Positions 1 through 7,130 of a stretch of 33,816 nucleotides of DNA are shown here, in pieces. Under the pieces are notes generated by a model. The model was given only the letters and a program-made list of their open reading frames with translations, had not been told where the DNA came from and made no database searches. How positions within the stretch are numbered: the first letter of the stretch is position 1; each line of letters opens with the position of its first letter. The position numbers and the translations under genes were made by a program. The stretch covers positions 1 through 33,816 of the forward strand of contig DASTZC010000044.1 of NCBI GenBank assembly GCA_035764505.1, written 5' to 3'. The DNA comes from Candidatus Polarisedimenticolia bacterium (GTDB lineage Bacteria; Acidobacteriota; Polarisedimenticolia; Gp22-AA2; AA152).

Positions 1-2
1 GT

Positions 3-31
3 TTGACCCGTCCCGCGGGATGCGCTAGAGT
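3..31 (+). promoter_or_regulatory. Sigma-70-type promoter for the Fur-family/flavin operon
   Basis: TTGACC at 3-8 and TAGAGT at 26-31 are separated by exactly 17 bases, and the first gene starts about 40 bases downstream of the expected start site. The same TAGAGT box followed by a CCCGCCC...TTATTGA-like leader occurs at the rpmB promoter on the minus strand near 13325, which supports it being a real element. Read by eye only. Confidence 0.65.
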
Positions 32-77
32 CCCGCCCATTATTGAGACTGAGTCGCAATCTCCGATGGAGGCAGGG

Positions 78-533
78 ATGCCCCGGCAGAGCGTGGTCAA
101 CCGGTTTCTCGAAGGAGGCGGGCTCCGGAGCACGGCGGGACGCCGCGCGATCCTGCGCGAAATCGCCGCGCGATCGCTCGGACGGTTCTCGGCGGACGAC
201 CTGATGGAGCGCTTTCGCGGCCGGGGCGTCTCCGTGTCGCGCGCCACCGTCTACCGCACGCTCGACCAGCTGGTGCGCTGCGACCTGCTCGTCCGGCTCG
301 CCCTGGGCCAGAAGCATGCGGTCTACGAGCGGCGCAGCGACAATCGCAGTCCGATCCATTTCTGCTGCGTCCGCTGCGGACACTCCGCCGAGCTGTGCAG
401 CCCGGCGCTGGAGAAGCTCCTGGGCCGCCTCTGCCGGCGGAAGGGATTCACGGCCGAGCGCCGGGGAGTCCAGCTCCTGGGCGTGTGCGTGCGCTGCGGG
501 AAGCTTCCCCCGGATCGCGGGCGGAAGCGATGA
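78..533 (+). CDS. Fur-family metal/peroxide-type transcriptional regulator with a degenerate sensory site
   Basis: This is a winged-helix repressor of the Fur superfamily, about 151 residues, close to family length. The DNA-recognition helix is visible as the motif SRATVYRTL. Two CxxC pairs follow (CVRC in HFCCVRCG and CVRC near the C-terminus), matching the four-cysteine structural zinc site. The regulatory metal site looks altered. Where Fur has a histidine in the NHHVSAED segment there is R (LGRFSADD). The usual HxH before the first CxxC is reduced to one histidine (PIHFCC). The glutamate after YE is kept. The ATG at 78 is preferred over TTG 3 and ATG 66 because GGAGG at 68-72 lies 5 bases before it. 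The stop overlaps the apbE start (ATGA), so the regulator is probably co-transcribed with, and may control, the flavin-redox genes behind it. Whether it is Fur, PerR, Zur or another subtype cannot be told from sequence alone. Confidence 0.85.
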   Translation: MPRQSVVNRFLEGGGLRSTAGRRAILREIAARSLGRFSADDLMERFRGRGVSVSRATVYRTLDQLVRCDLLVRLALGQKHAVYERRSDNRSPIHFCCVRCGHSAELCSPALEKLLGRLCRRKGFTAERRGVQLLGVCVRCGKLPPDRGRKR

Positions 534-1585
534 GGCGCCCGGGGATGCCGCCGGGACTCTGCGCGCTGGTGCTTCTCGCGGCCGCCTGGCCCGCGGCGGC
601 GAAGGACCACGCCGCCGAGCCCTCGGCCAGGATGGTGCGGGCCCGCTACCTGATGGGAACGGTGTTCCGCTTCGAAGCGCCCGCGGGACGCGACGCTGCT
701 GCCACCGCCGCGGCCCTGGAGGCGGCGCTCGACGAGGTGGGGCGCTGGGAGAGGATCCTGAGCAACTGGGACCGGAAGAGCGAGGTCTCCCGCCTCAACG
801 CGAGGGCCGGGATGGGTAACGCGGAAGTGTCGGAGGATCTGCTGCAGGCGGTGAGCGTGGCGCTGCACTGGGCCGGCGCGACCGGCGGCGCCTTCGATCC
901 GACGGTCGAGCCGCTGACCAGAGTCTTTCGCGGACAGCCTGCGGCCGTCTCGGTCCCTTCCACGAAGGCCCGACCGCGCTGGAGCGCGGTGGAGGTCGAT
1001 GCGACGCGACGCTGGGTCTCAATCCCCACGGGCTCGGGCCTCGATTTCGGCGGCATCGGCAAGGGGATCGCGCTCGACCAGGCGGCGGCGCTGCTGCGCG
1101 GGCGGGGCATCAGCGCCGCCTTGCTCGACGCCGGTGGGCAGCTGCTGGCGCTGGGGGCTCCTCCGGGCGAGAAGGGCTGGCGCATCGGAGTTTCCGATCC
1201 CCAGCGCCGCGATCAATCAATCGTCACCCTGGTCCTGAAGAACGCCTCGGCCGCCACCAGCGGCAACGCCGAGCGCCCGGGGGAAGTCCTGGATCCGGAG
1301 TCGGGGCTTCCCATCGCGGGCAGCGGCAGCGCCACCGCCGTGGCCGCGCGGGCCACGTCGGCCGATGCCCTCTCCACCGCTCTTTTCGTCATGGGTACGC
1401 AACGCGGCCTCGAATACGCCCGCGCGCGGCACGATCTCATCGCTGTTTTCGTCCAGCCTCGGTCACCTTCCCGAGGAGTCGCTCCGGTGGTGGCGAACCT
1501 GCCGGGAGACCCGGAGAGCACCCTGTTCGTCATTGTGGGTCCCGAGGACCCCGCCGATGGGAGGCTGCGTGTCGAAGCTCGCTAA
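530..1585 (+). CDS. apbE: FAD:protein FMN transferase (ApbE)
   Basis: ApbE transfers FMN from FAD onto a Thr or Ser of exported flavoproteins, using Mg2+, on the periplasmic side. The product is about 351 residues, normal for the family. An N-terminal hydrophobic segment ending in AAAKD looks like a signal peptide, with no lipobox cysteine at the cleavage point. Family motifs are visible: LSNWDRKSEVSRLN, the flavin-binding DFGGIGKGIALD, LLDAGG, the NASAATSGN segment, and the Mg-site region ATSADALSTALFVMG near the end. The start at 530 overlaps the stop of the Fur-family gene (ATGA) and the 3' end overlaps the porin gene, so translation is probably coupled. The FMN-binding protein two genes downstream is the obvious substrate (inference). 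Confidence 0.93.
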   Translation: MRRPGMPPGLCALVLLAAAWPAAAKDHAAEPSARMVRARYLMGTVFRFEAPAGRDAAATAAALEAALDEVGRWERILSNWDRKSEVSRLNARAGMGNAEVSEDLLQAVSVALHWAGATGGAFDPTVEPLTRVFRGQPAAVSVPSTKARPRWSAVEVDATRRWVSIPTGSGLDFGGIGKGIALDQAAALLRGRGISAALLDAGGQLLALGAPPGEKGWRIGVSDPQRRDQSIVTLVLKNASAATSGNAERPGEVLDPESGLPIAGSGSATAVAARATSADALSTALFVMGTQRGLEYARARHDLIAVFVQPRSPSRGVAPVVANLPGDPESTLFVIVGPEDPADGRLRVEAR

Positions 1586-2999
1586 ATTTGCCGCAGGCAT
1601 CGTTTTGATGGGAGGTCTTCTGGAGGCGGTCCCGCTCGCCGCCGCGGCCGCGCCGGGCCCCGCTCCGAAGAGCGTCGCGGCGGAGGCCGCTGCCGACAGC
1701 GAGGCGCGCCTGAAGGAGCTGGAACGAAGAATTCGCGAGCTCGAGGCGCAGCTGGCGGCGCTGCGAGGCGCGGCGGGCGGCGAGCAGGCCGACCGAATCG
1801 CACGTCTGGAGGAGCAGATCGACGCGCTGAGCCGGGAGATCGAGCACCTCAAGATCGGCGAGGCCGCGGCGCCCATCGCGCAGGAGCCGGTTCACGGACT
1901 GGGGCCGGCCGCTTCCAAGATCTACAAGGTGCGTGAAGGAGTGTCGGTGGGAGGCTACGGCGAGCTGACCTACACCGACGCGGCCGGCCGGATGGACTCG
2001 GGCGATCCTTCCGGAGCCGACGATACGCTGGACCTCCTGCGCGCGGTCCTCTATTTCGGGTACAAATGGAACGATCGGATCCTCTTCAACTCCGAGATCG
2101 AGTTCGAGCATGCCACCACGGGGGAGGGGGATGAGGAAAAGGGTGAGGTGTCGGTCGAGTTCGCCTACGTCGACTTCCTCTGGAAGAAAGCCCTGAATGC
2201 CCGGGCCGGGCTGCTGCTCCTCCCGATGGGGATCCTCAACGAGATGCACGAGCCGACGACTTTCCACGGAGTCCTGCGCCCCCGCGTCGAGACGGTAATC
2301 CTGCCGTCCACCTGGCGGGAGAACGGCGCGGGCGTCTACGGGGAAACCGACTATCTCGCCTACCGGGCCTATTTGGTCGCCGGCCTCGACGCGCTGGGAT
2401 TCTCGGCCGACGAGGGGATACGCGAAGGAAGGCAGGGCGGGTCGCAATCGCTGGCGAACGATTTCGCCCTGACGGCGCGTCTGGACCTGACACGAGTCCC
2501 GGGGCTCGTGGCCGGAGTCTCCGCCTTCTCCGGCGCGGCGGCGCAGGGACAGCTCGATGCGCGGGCGCGGACCACGGTTTACGATCTGCATGCCCTGTAC
2601 GAAAAGCGCGGCTTCCAGGCCCGCGGAGTCTGGGCGCGGGGGTCGATCGACGATGTCGAGGAGATCGATCAGGCCCTGACGATCGCTCCCGGCTCGACGG
2701 AGTCGGTCGGGGAGAAGCAGAAGGGGTGGTATCTGGAAGGGGCTTACGACCTGCTGTCCGTCAAGGACGGCGCGCGGCAGTCGCTTTCGCTGTTTCTGCG
2801 GCACGAGGCGCTCGACACTCAGGACGGCGTCCCGGCCGGATTCCTGGAGGATCCTTCGCTGGATCAGCGGATCTGGACAGCCGGCATAACCTGGAAGCCG
2901 ATTCCGCAGGTGGCGCTCAAAGCGGACGTGCAGGATGTCGATGATTCAGCCGGGACGGGAGTGGATGGGTTCCATGTCGGATTGGGCTGGATCTTCTAG
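1557..2999 (+). CDS. Outer-membrane beta-barrel porin with N-terminal coiled coil
   Basis: About 480 residues. A signal peptide (KLAKFAAGIVLMGGLLEAVPLAAAAA) is followed by a charged heptad-rich coiled coil (ARLKELERRIRELEAQL and a second stretch RIARLEEQIDALSREI). A long region of alternating beta-strand character follows and ends in GLGWIF, the terminal aromatic typical of BAM-inserted barrels. This layout resembles OprO/OprP-like or other 16- to 18-strand porins with a periplasmic coiled coil; the RPRVETVILPSTWRENGAG segment looks like a conserved turn/loop of such barrels. The substrate is unknown. The start could be ATG 1557 or GTG 1569 (GGGAGG at 1559-1564); both lie inside the end of apbE. 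Its place between apbE and an FMN-binding protein suggests that the barrel serves the same redox process, possibly passage of an iron complex or soluble flavin, but this is inference. Confidence 0.75.
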   Translation: MGGCVSKLAKFAAGIVLMGGLLEAVPLAAAAAPGPAPKSVAAEAAADSEARLKELERRIRELEAQLAALRGAAGGEQADRIARLEEQIDALSREIEHLKIGEAAAPIAQEPVHGLGPAASKIYKVREGVSVGGYGELTYTDAAGRMDSGDPSGADDTLDLLRAVLYFGYKWNDRILFNSEIEFEHATTGEGDEEKGEVSVEFAYVDFLWKKALNARAGLLLLPMGILNEMHEPTTFHGVLRPRVETVILPSTWRENGAGVYGETDYLAYRAYLVAGLDALGFSADEGIREGRQGGSQSLANDFALTARLDLTRVPGLVAGVSAFSGAAAQGQLDARARTTVYDLHALYEKRGFQARGVWARGSIDDVEEIDQALTIAPGSTESVGEKQKGWYLEGAYDLLSVKDGARQSLSLFLRHEALDTQDGVPAGFLEDPSLDQRIWTAGITWKPIPQVALKADVQDVDDSAGTGVDGFHVGLGWIF

Positions 3000-3549
3000 C
3001 GGGCCTGCGAAGCTGCTGGGGACTGCGGTGCTTGCCGCCGCCGTTCTCCTGGCCGCGCCCCCCCGGGCGGAGGCCAAGGTCTACCTGACGCAGGAGGAGG
3101 CGCTGCGCTCCGCCTTCCCTCCTCCCGCGCAGGTCGAGCGACGGACCCTCTATCTCAGCGAGGCCGACACCCTCAAGATCGCCAAGGAGGCAGGATCGCC
3201 TCTCGGCGGCAGCGTCTTCTCCTATTACGTGGGGAAGCGCGGTTCCGAGATCGCAGGGTACGCCTGGTTCGACACGCACATCGTGAGGACCCTGCCGGAG
3301 ACGATCATGGTGCTGCTGCGTCCCGACGGCCGCATCCAGCGAATCGACATCCTCTCCTTCGCCGAGCCCGAAGATTACTTCGCCAAGGAGCCCTGGCGCG
3401 CGCAGTTCTCGGGCAAGGATCTGGATGGGGATCTGGCGCTGCGGCGCGGCATCCGGGGGCTCACCGGCGCCTCGCTGACGGCGGAGGCGATTACCGCCGC
3501 CTGCCGGCGGGTCCTCGCCCTGCACCGCTTCGCCGGGTCGAAGCGGTGA
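2965..3549 (+). CDS. Exported FMN-binding domain protein (NqrC/RnfG-type flavinylated domain)
   Basis: About 194 residues from ATG 2965. Start sites at 2935, 2941 and 2974 are also possible, and all overlap the porin end. A hydrophobic signal segment (LLGTAVLAAAVLLAAPPRAEA) leads to a single FMN-binding domain. The flavin-acceptor motif near the C-terminus is RGLTGASLTAEAIT, matching the family pattern D-x-x-(S/T)-G-A-(T/S). The last Ser would carry FMN, but the usual Asp is replaced by Arg. Such domains are flavinylated by ApbE, encoded two genes upstream, and shuttle electrons outside the cytoplasm. The stop overlaps the GTG start of the next gene (GTGA), an adjacent membrane protein that could supply electrons. 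Domain identity is fairly sure; the electron donor and acceptor are not known. Confidence 0.8.
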   Translation: MGSMSDWAGSSSGPAKLLGTAVLAAAVLLAAPPRAEAKVYLTQEEALRSAFPPPAQVERRTLYLSEADTLKIAKEAGSPLGGSVFSYYVGKRGSEIAGYAWFDTHIVRTLPETIMVLLRPDGRIQRIDILSFAEPEDYFAKEPWRAQFSGKDLDGDLALRRGIRGLTGASLTAEAITAACRRVLALHRFAGSKR

Positions 3550-4043
3550 TCGGCCGTTCCGAGAAAATTCTCCTGCTGGCCGCGAGCCTGGCCACCGGGG
3601 TGAGCGGGCTGGTGTACGGCTGGATGCGGCACTTCGCCCGCAGCCAGGATCCCTTTTCGGTGGTGTCGCACCCCTGGCAGCCGCAGGTCGCGGCGCTGCA
3701 CATCCTGGCCGCGCCGGTGCTGGTCTTCGGCCTCGGTCTGATAACGCGCGATCACATCATCGGACGATTCCGCGACCCGCGTGCCCGTCGCGGCAGGAAG
3801 ACGGGAATTGTCGCCGCCGCGTTGCTGATTCCGATGGTGGCTTCGGGCTACGTACTGCAAGCTCTGGGCTCCCAGGCGTGGCGCGACGCCACCGGCTGGC
3901 TGCACCTCGGACTGGGCTTCCTGTACCTCCTACTGCTGGCCGCCCATCTGCGATTCTCGTCGCCGGGTGCGGCTTCTCCGGCGCGCGGAGCCCGGGAAGG
4001 GGCGGCAATCCCGGGGGGCCGGCGGCGATTGAAGAGACGGTAG
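3546..4043 (+). CDS. Small four-helix membrane protein, DUF4405/cytochrome b-like
   Basis: About 165 residues with four predicted membrane helices: near ILLLAASLATGVSGLVYG, VAALHILAAPVLVFGLGL, VAAALLIPMVASGYVLQ and WLHLGLGFLYLLLLAAHL. Histidines lie within or at the edges of helices (SHPWQPQVAALH, GWLHLGLG, LLLAAHLRF), which is the pattern of b-type heme ligands in cytochrome b561/DUF4405-like proteins. The basic tail (GGRRRLKRR) should be cytoplasmic. The GTG start overlaps the stop of the FMN-binding gene by four bases (GTGA), implying coupling. The likely role is to pass electrons from the membrane quinol pool to the flavinylated partner. Heme binding is inferred from histidine spacing only. 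It is the last gene of the operon. Confidence 0.65.
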   Translation: MIGRSEKILLLAASLATGVSGLVYGWMRHFARSQDPFSVVSHPWQPQVAALHILAAPVLVFGLGLITRDHIIGRFRDPRARRGRKTGIVAAALLIPMVASGYVLQALGSQAWRDATGWLHLGLGFLYLLLLAAHLRFSSPGAASPARGAREGAAIPGGRRRLKRR

Positions 4044-4056
4044 AATCCCGTATAAT
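4029..4056 (+). promoter_or_regulatory. Promoter for the secreted TPR protein
   Basis: TTGAAG at 4029-4034 and a perfect TATAAT at 4051-4056 are 16 bases apart. The initiating ATG at 4099 is about 36 bases past the expected start site, with GGAGGGAG at 4083-4090 as ribosome site. The -35 lies inside the end of the upstream gene. Confidence 0.7.
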
Positions 4057-4098
4057 CAGGGCGGGTCGCAGGCAGTCGACCTGGAGGGAGTAGGACAA

Positions 4099-5481
4099 AT
4101 GAAGGACAAAGGCAGGATGTTGTTTCGCGCGATCGCCGTGGCGCTCAGCCTGGCGGTGCTGGCGCCCGGAGCATGGAAGGCGGCGCAGGCGGGTGACACC
4201 ACCAAGGTGAGCGGGACGGTGACCGATGCGTCGGGTAAGCCGCTGGAGAAAGTGGAGATCTGGTTCGAGAACGCCAAGATCGCGGGCAAGCGGGTCGGAC
4301 CGGTGAAGACCAGCAAGAAGGGGAAGTACATCTACCCCTACCTCGACGTCGGCATCGAGCCGGAGTGGCGCGTCATCCCCAAGCTGGAGGGATATCTCGT
4401 CTTGAGGATGAACTGGAAGCTGATCGACTCGCAGCGCAACGATCGCGGCTCCAACACCGACACCATCCTCAACGCCAAGCAGGAAATCCCCTCCCTTCAC
4501 CCCGTCCTGGTGGGGGACAGCGGCGTGAACGAGGTCAACTTCGTCATGGTCAAGGAGGCGGAGTTCAACAACGCCGTCCGCCAGGCGGTCACCGGAAAGC
4601 ATGGTGGCTCGGCGGCACCGGCGGCAGCGACCGGGACGGCCCCAGAAGCTGCGGCCGCCGGCGCGCCGGCAGCCGCGGGAGCTGCGGCTCCTGCGCCCGC
4701 CGCGGCTCCCCCCACGAGCAGCCACACGGTGACCGAGGCGGTGGATCTGATCAAGGCGGGCAAGAACGAAGAGGCCATTCCGATTCTCAAGGAATTCTTG
4801 GAGAAAAGCCCCGAGAACGCCCCGATCCAGTTCACTCTCGGCAAGGCTTACATCAATGCCAAGCAGTACGACGCCGCGGTGGCACCGCTGCAGAAAAGCC
4901 TGCAGCTGAAGCCCGACCAGCCCGGCGCCCACTTTTATCTGGGCATCGCCTACTCGCAAATGGGCCAGGACGCAGACGCGCTCAAGGAGTTCGAGGCGGA
5001 GATCCCGATCTCGCCGGAGCAGGATTCGGCATACTCCAACGCCGCGTCTCTCTACGACAAAGCCGGAAACACCGATAAGGCGCTGGAGTACTACAAGAAG
5101 GCGGTCGAGATCGCCCCGCAGCGGCCCGAGCTGCATGCCAGCCTTGCCAACATCTACGAGAAGAAGGGAGACAAGGCTTCCGCCCAGGCGGAATACAAGG
5201 CGCTCGCCGACGCCGATCCGGGCCGCGCGGCGGTGACCTGGTACAACGTGGGCGCCATCGCCAAGAACGGGGACAAGAACGACGAGGCGGTCAAGGCGTT
5301 CCAGAAGGCGATCGAGCTGGATCCCTCCTACGCCATCGCCCACCGGGAGCTCGGCTACGCCCTGGTCAAGCAAGGTGATTTCAAGGGGGCCGTCGCCCAA
5401 TTCACCAAGTATCTCGAGCTGGCACCTAAGGCGGCCGATGCCGGCGAGATCAAGGTGATGGCGAAGCAGTTGAGCCAGTAG
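4099..5481 (+). CDS. Secreted TPR protein with N-terminal carboxypeptidase-regulatory-like domain
   Basis: 460 residues in four parts. Residues 1-32 are a signal peptide (AIAVALSLAVLAPGAWKAAQAG). Residues 34-150 hold a CarboxypepD_reg/CnaB-like beta fold, starting at the typical KVSGTVTDASGKPLEKVEI. Residues 168-210 are an Ala/Pro linker. The rest is about seven TPR units, easily seen from repeats such as APIQFTLGKAYINAKQYDAAV, GAHFYLGIAYSQMGQDADAL and PSYAIAHRELGYALVKQGDF. It is expected in the periplasm or attached to the envelope as a protein-binding scaffold; the partner is unknown. It stands alone between its own promoter and terminator. The Ala/Pro linker is low-complexity and may vary between strains. 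Confidence 0.85.
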   Translation: MKDKGRMLFRAIAVALSLAVLAPGAWKAAQAGDTTKVSGTVTDASGKPLEKVEIWFENAKIAGKRVGPVKTSKKGKYIYPYLDVGIEPEWRVIPKLEGYLVLRMNWKLIDSQRNDRGSNTDTILNAKQEIPSLHPVLVGDSGVNEVNFVMVKEAEFNNAVRQAVTGKHGGSAAPAAATGTAPEAAAAGAPAAAGAAAPAPAAAPPTSSHTVTEAVDLIKAGKNEEAIPILKEFLEKSPENAPIQFTLGKAYINAKQYDAAVAPLQKSLQLKPDQPGAHFYLGIAYSQMGQDADALKEFEAEIPISPEQDSAYSNAASLYDKAGNTDKALEYYKKAVEIAPQRPELHASLANIYEKKGDKASAQAEYKALADADPGRAAVTWYNVGAIAKNGDKNDEAVKAFQKAIELDPSYAIAHRELGYALVKQGDFKGAVAQFTKYLELAPKAADAGEIKVMAKQLSQ

Positions 5482-5504
5482 AAAGCGGAGTTTTGCGGGA
5501 AGGC

Positions 5505-5534
5505 AAGCCCCGGGGCGCTCGCCCCGGGGCTTTT
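5505..5534 (+). terminator. Rho-independent terminator after the TPR gene
   Basis: GCCCCGGGGC at 5507-5516 and again at 5521-5530 form a 10-bp stem with loop GCTC, extended by AA/TT pairs and followed by TTTT. It ends a few bases before the gmhA stop on the minus strand, and may also slow transcripts from that side. Confidence 0.9.
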
Positions 5535-5538
5535 CGTT

Positions 5539-6123
5539 TCAGGGAGCGATACCGCCGCGCGGGTAGAGCCGTTCCTCGATCGCCTCGCAGTAGAGATGGC
5601 CGGCGAAGAGGTGCACCTCCTGGATCCGGGCCGTCACGCTCGACTCGACGATCAGCGCGCAATCCGCCAGGGAAGCGGCCTTGCCGCCGTCCCTTCCCAG
5701 GAAGGCGACGGTCGCCAGGTCCAGGCGGCGTGCCGCCTCGAGGCCTCTCAGGATGCTGGGGGAGTTGCCGGAGGTGGAGAGCGCCAACGCCACGTCGCCG
5801 GCGCGACCCAGCGCCTCGATCTGGCGGGCGAAGACCCGATCGTACGACGAATCATTCGCGATGCTGGTGAGCGACGAGCCGTCGGTGCTCAGGGCAATCC
5901 CCGCCAACGCCGGCCGGTCCCGCATCATCCGGTTGATCAGCTCCGCCGCGAAGTGCTGCGCCTCGGCGGCGCTCCCGCCGTTGCCGAAGAAGAGGACCTT
6001 GCCGCCACGCGCCAGAGAATCCGCGGCCTCCGCTGCCGCCCCCAGAAGCGCCGTCTCGTAGCGCGCCAGGAACGTTCGCAGGGTCGCGTCCAGCTCCGCA
6101 GCTTGTGCATCGAATCGCGCCAC
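5539..6123 (-). CDS. gmhA: D-sedoheptulose 7-phosphate isomerase (SIS domain)
   Basis: 194 residues, the usual GmhA length. GmhA converts sedoheptulose 7-phosphate to D-glycero-D-manno-heptose 7-phosphate, the first step of ADP-heptose synthesis for LPS core. The sugar-phosphate-binding SIS motifs are FFGNGGSAAEAQHFAAELINR-like near residue 45 and LSTSGNSPSI near 115. The acidic/His residues expected of the active site are in VTARIQEVHLFAGHLYCEAIEE near the C-terminus. The start is GTG at 6123 with GGGAGG six bases upstream. It follows pgeF by about 40 bases on the same strand and is probably co-transcribed with it. No other heptose genes (hldE, gmhB) are in view. Other SIS isomerases such as DiaA are close relatives, so the specific assignment is likely rather than certain. 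Confidence 0.85.
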   Translation of the reverse strand: MARFDAQAAELDATLRTFLARYETALLGAAAEAADSLARGGKVLFFGNGGSAAEAQHFAAELINRMMRDRPALAGIALSTDGSSLTSIANDSSYDRVFARQIEALGRAGDVALALSTSGNSPSILRGLEAARRLDLATVAFLGRDGGKAASLADCALIVESSVTARIQEVHLFAGHLYCEAIEERLYPRGGIAP

Positions 6124-6162
6124 CGAGACCTCCCGCGCCGGCGCGCCCGGCGCCCGATCCGC

Positions 6163-6897
6163 TCAGGCCTCCGGCGAGGAGGCCACGAAAGTGAGGATGC
6201 GCCCGGTCCTCTCGCCGTCGCGCCGATAGGAAGGAAACAATCCCGCCAGGCAGCGGGTGCACAACTCGGCGGAGCGGATGTTCTCGGGATTCACGCCCGC
6301 CTCCGCCAGGTCGCTCCGGTTCGCTTCCGAAAGATTGAGGAATCCTCCTTCACCGTCCGGACGCAGCAGCCGATCCACCCGATGCCCCGCCTCCCGGAAC
6401 TGCTCGATCACCTCGCGCCCCACGCGGTAGCAGCAGCTGCCGATCGCCGGCCCGATCATGGCGCGCAGGCTGGCGGCAGAGCTGCCGTAGAGGCGGCGCA
6501 TGGTGTCGACGCCGGAGTGCGCGATGTGCGAGCGCGTGCCGCGCCAGCCGGCGTGCAGCACCGTCGCGGCGGGACAGAGAGGATCGAAAAGGACGATGGG
6601 GACGCAGTCGGCCGAAGCGACCGCCAGCACGACGCCGCGGCGCTCGCTGGTGAGCCCGTCCCCTATCCGGCGCCGCTCGGCGGTCTCACCGGGTAGGACC
6701 GGGACAATCTCCGTTTCATGCCGCTGCTCGAGCCGGAAGACCGGGTGGTCGCTCCAGCCCAAGAGCTCCAGCACGCCGCGCATCTCGCCGCCGGCCCGCC
6801 GCGTCGTGAAGCCGGCGCGCCAGCCGGAGGGTCCGGGAAATCCCGGCACTTCCATCCAGAGCGGTCCTGAAGGGGGGGTGGACGCGGAGGATGTCAA
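6163..6897 (-). CDS. pgeF: YfiH/PgeF-family multi-copper-like protein (purine nucleoside phosphorylase / peptidoglycan editing factor)
   Basis: 244 residues from a TTG start at 6897; ATG 6855 would give 230. The family signature metal ligands are present: ERRH (EQRHET), SADCVPIVL, LHAGWRGT and GPAIGSCCYRVG. Family members have been described as purine nucleoside phosphorylase/adenosine deaminase-like enzymes and as factors that keep amino sugars out of peptidoglycan. The N-terminal part is short: after FTTRRAGGEMRG the usual ASLNLGxxxGD-like stretch of roughly 30 residues is missing, and the protein goes directly to a VFRLEQRHE segment. This looks like a lineage-specific trimming, since all metal ligands remain. 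A TTGACC-17-TAGACT promoter lies upstream on the same strand. Confidence 0.85.
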   Translation of the reverse strand: MTSSASTPPSGPLWMEVPGFPGPSGWRAGFTTRRAGGEMRGVLELLGWSDHPVFRLEQRHETEIVPVLPGETAERRRIGDGLTSERRGVVLAVASADCVPIVLFDPLCPAATVLHAGWRGTRSHIAHSGVDTMRRLYGSSAASLRAMIGPAIGSCCYRVGREVIEQFREAGHRVDRLLRPDGEGGFLNLSEANRSDLAEAGVNPENIRSAELCTRCLAGLFPSYRRDGERTGRILTFVASSPEA

Positions 6898-6954
6898 CCT
6901 TCTCGTATCTCCCAGGCGACGGCTCCGCGAGGCACGAGCGCAGCAGCCGCCGCG

Positions 6955-6983
6955 AGTCTAGGCGAGACGCGCTTCGAGGTCAA
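6955..6983 (-). promoter_or_regulatory. Promoter for pgeF-gmhA (minus strand)
   Basis: Read on the minus strand, TTGACC (6978-6983) and TAGACT (6955-6960) are 17 bases apart. The predicted start site is about 50 bases before the TTG start at 6897. It belongs to the TAGAnT set seen elsewhere in the window. Confidence 0.6.
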
Positions 6984-7004
6984 TGCGAGATCGCCCCGGT
7001 TGCC

Positions 7005-7033
7005 TTGACAAACCTGGGCGCTTCGGGCAACCT
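7005..7033 (+). promoter_or_regulatory. Possible promoter for yajC-secDF
   Basis: A perfect -35 hexamer, TTGACA at 7005-7010, is followed 17 bases later by CAACCT, which keeps only the key A and final T of a -10 box. The yajC GTG start is about 98 bases further. The -35 is convincing; the -10 is weak. Confidence 0.35.
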
Positions 7034-7130
7034 ATCGCTTCAATTCGGGCACCGGCCACCGTTCTCCTCGGGATACCGGCGGGAACGGTTCTGTTTTGTT
7101 CAGGCGTTTCTAATCGCGGGATAACGCGCA

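Noticed and set aside
3-77. Upstream extension of the Fur-family gene from TTG 3 or ATG 66
   Set aside because: The -35 and -10 boxes overlap this stretch, and the ribosome site at 68-72 fits ATG 78.
6124-6162. Terminator between pgeF and gmhA (GCGCCGG...CCGGCGC hairpin)
   Set aside because: The stem is only seven pairs, has no T-run, and lies between two genes that appear to be co-transcribed.
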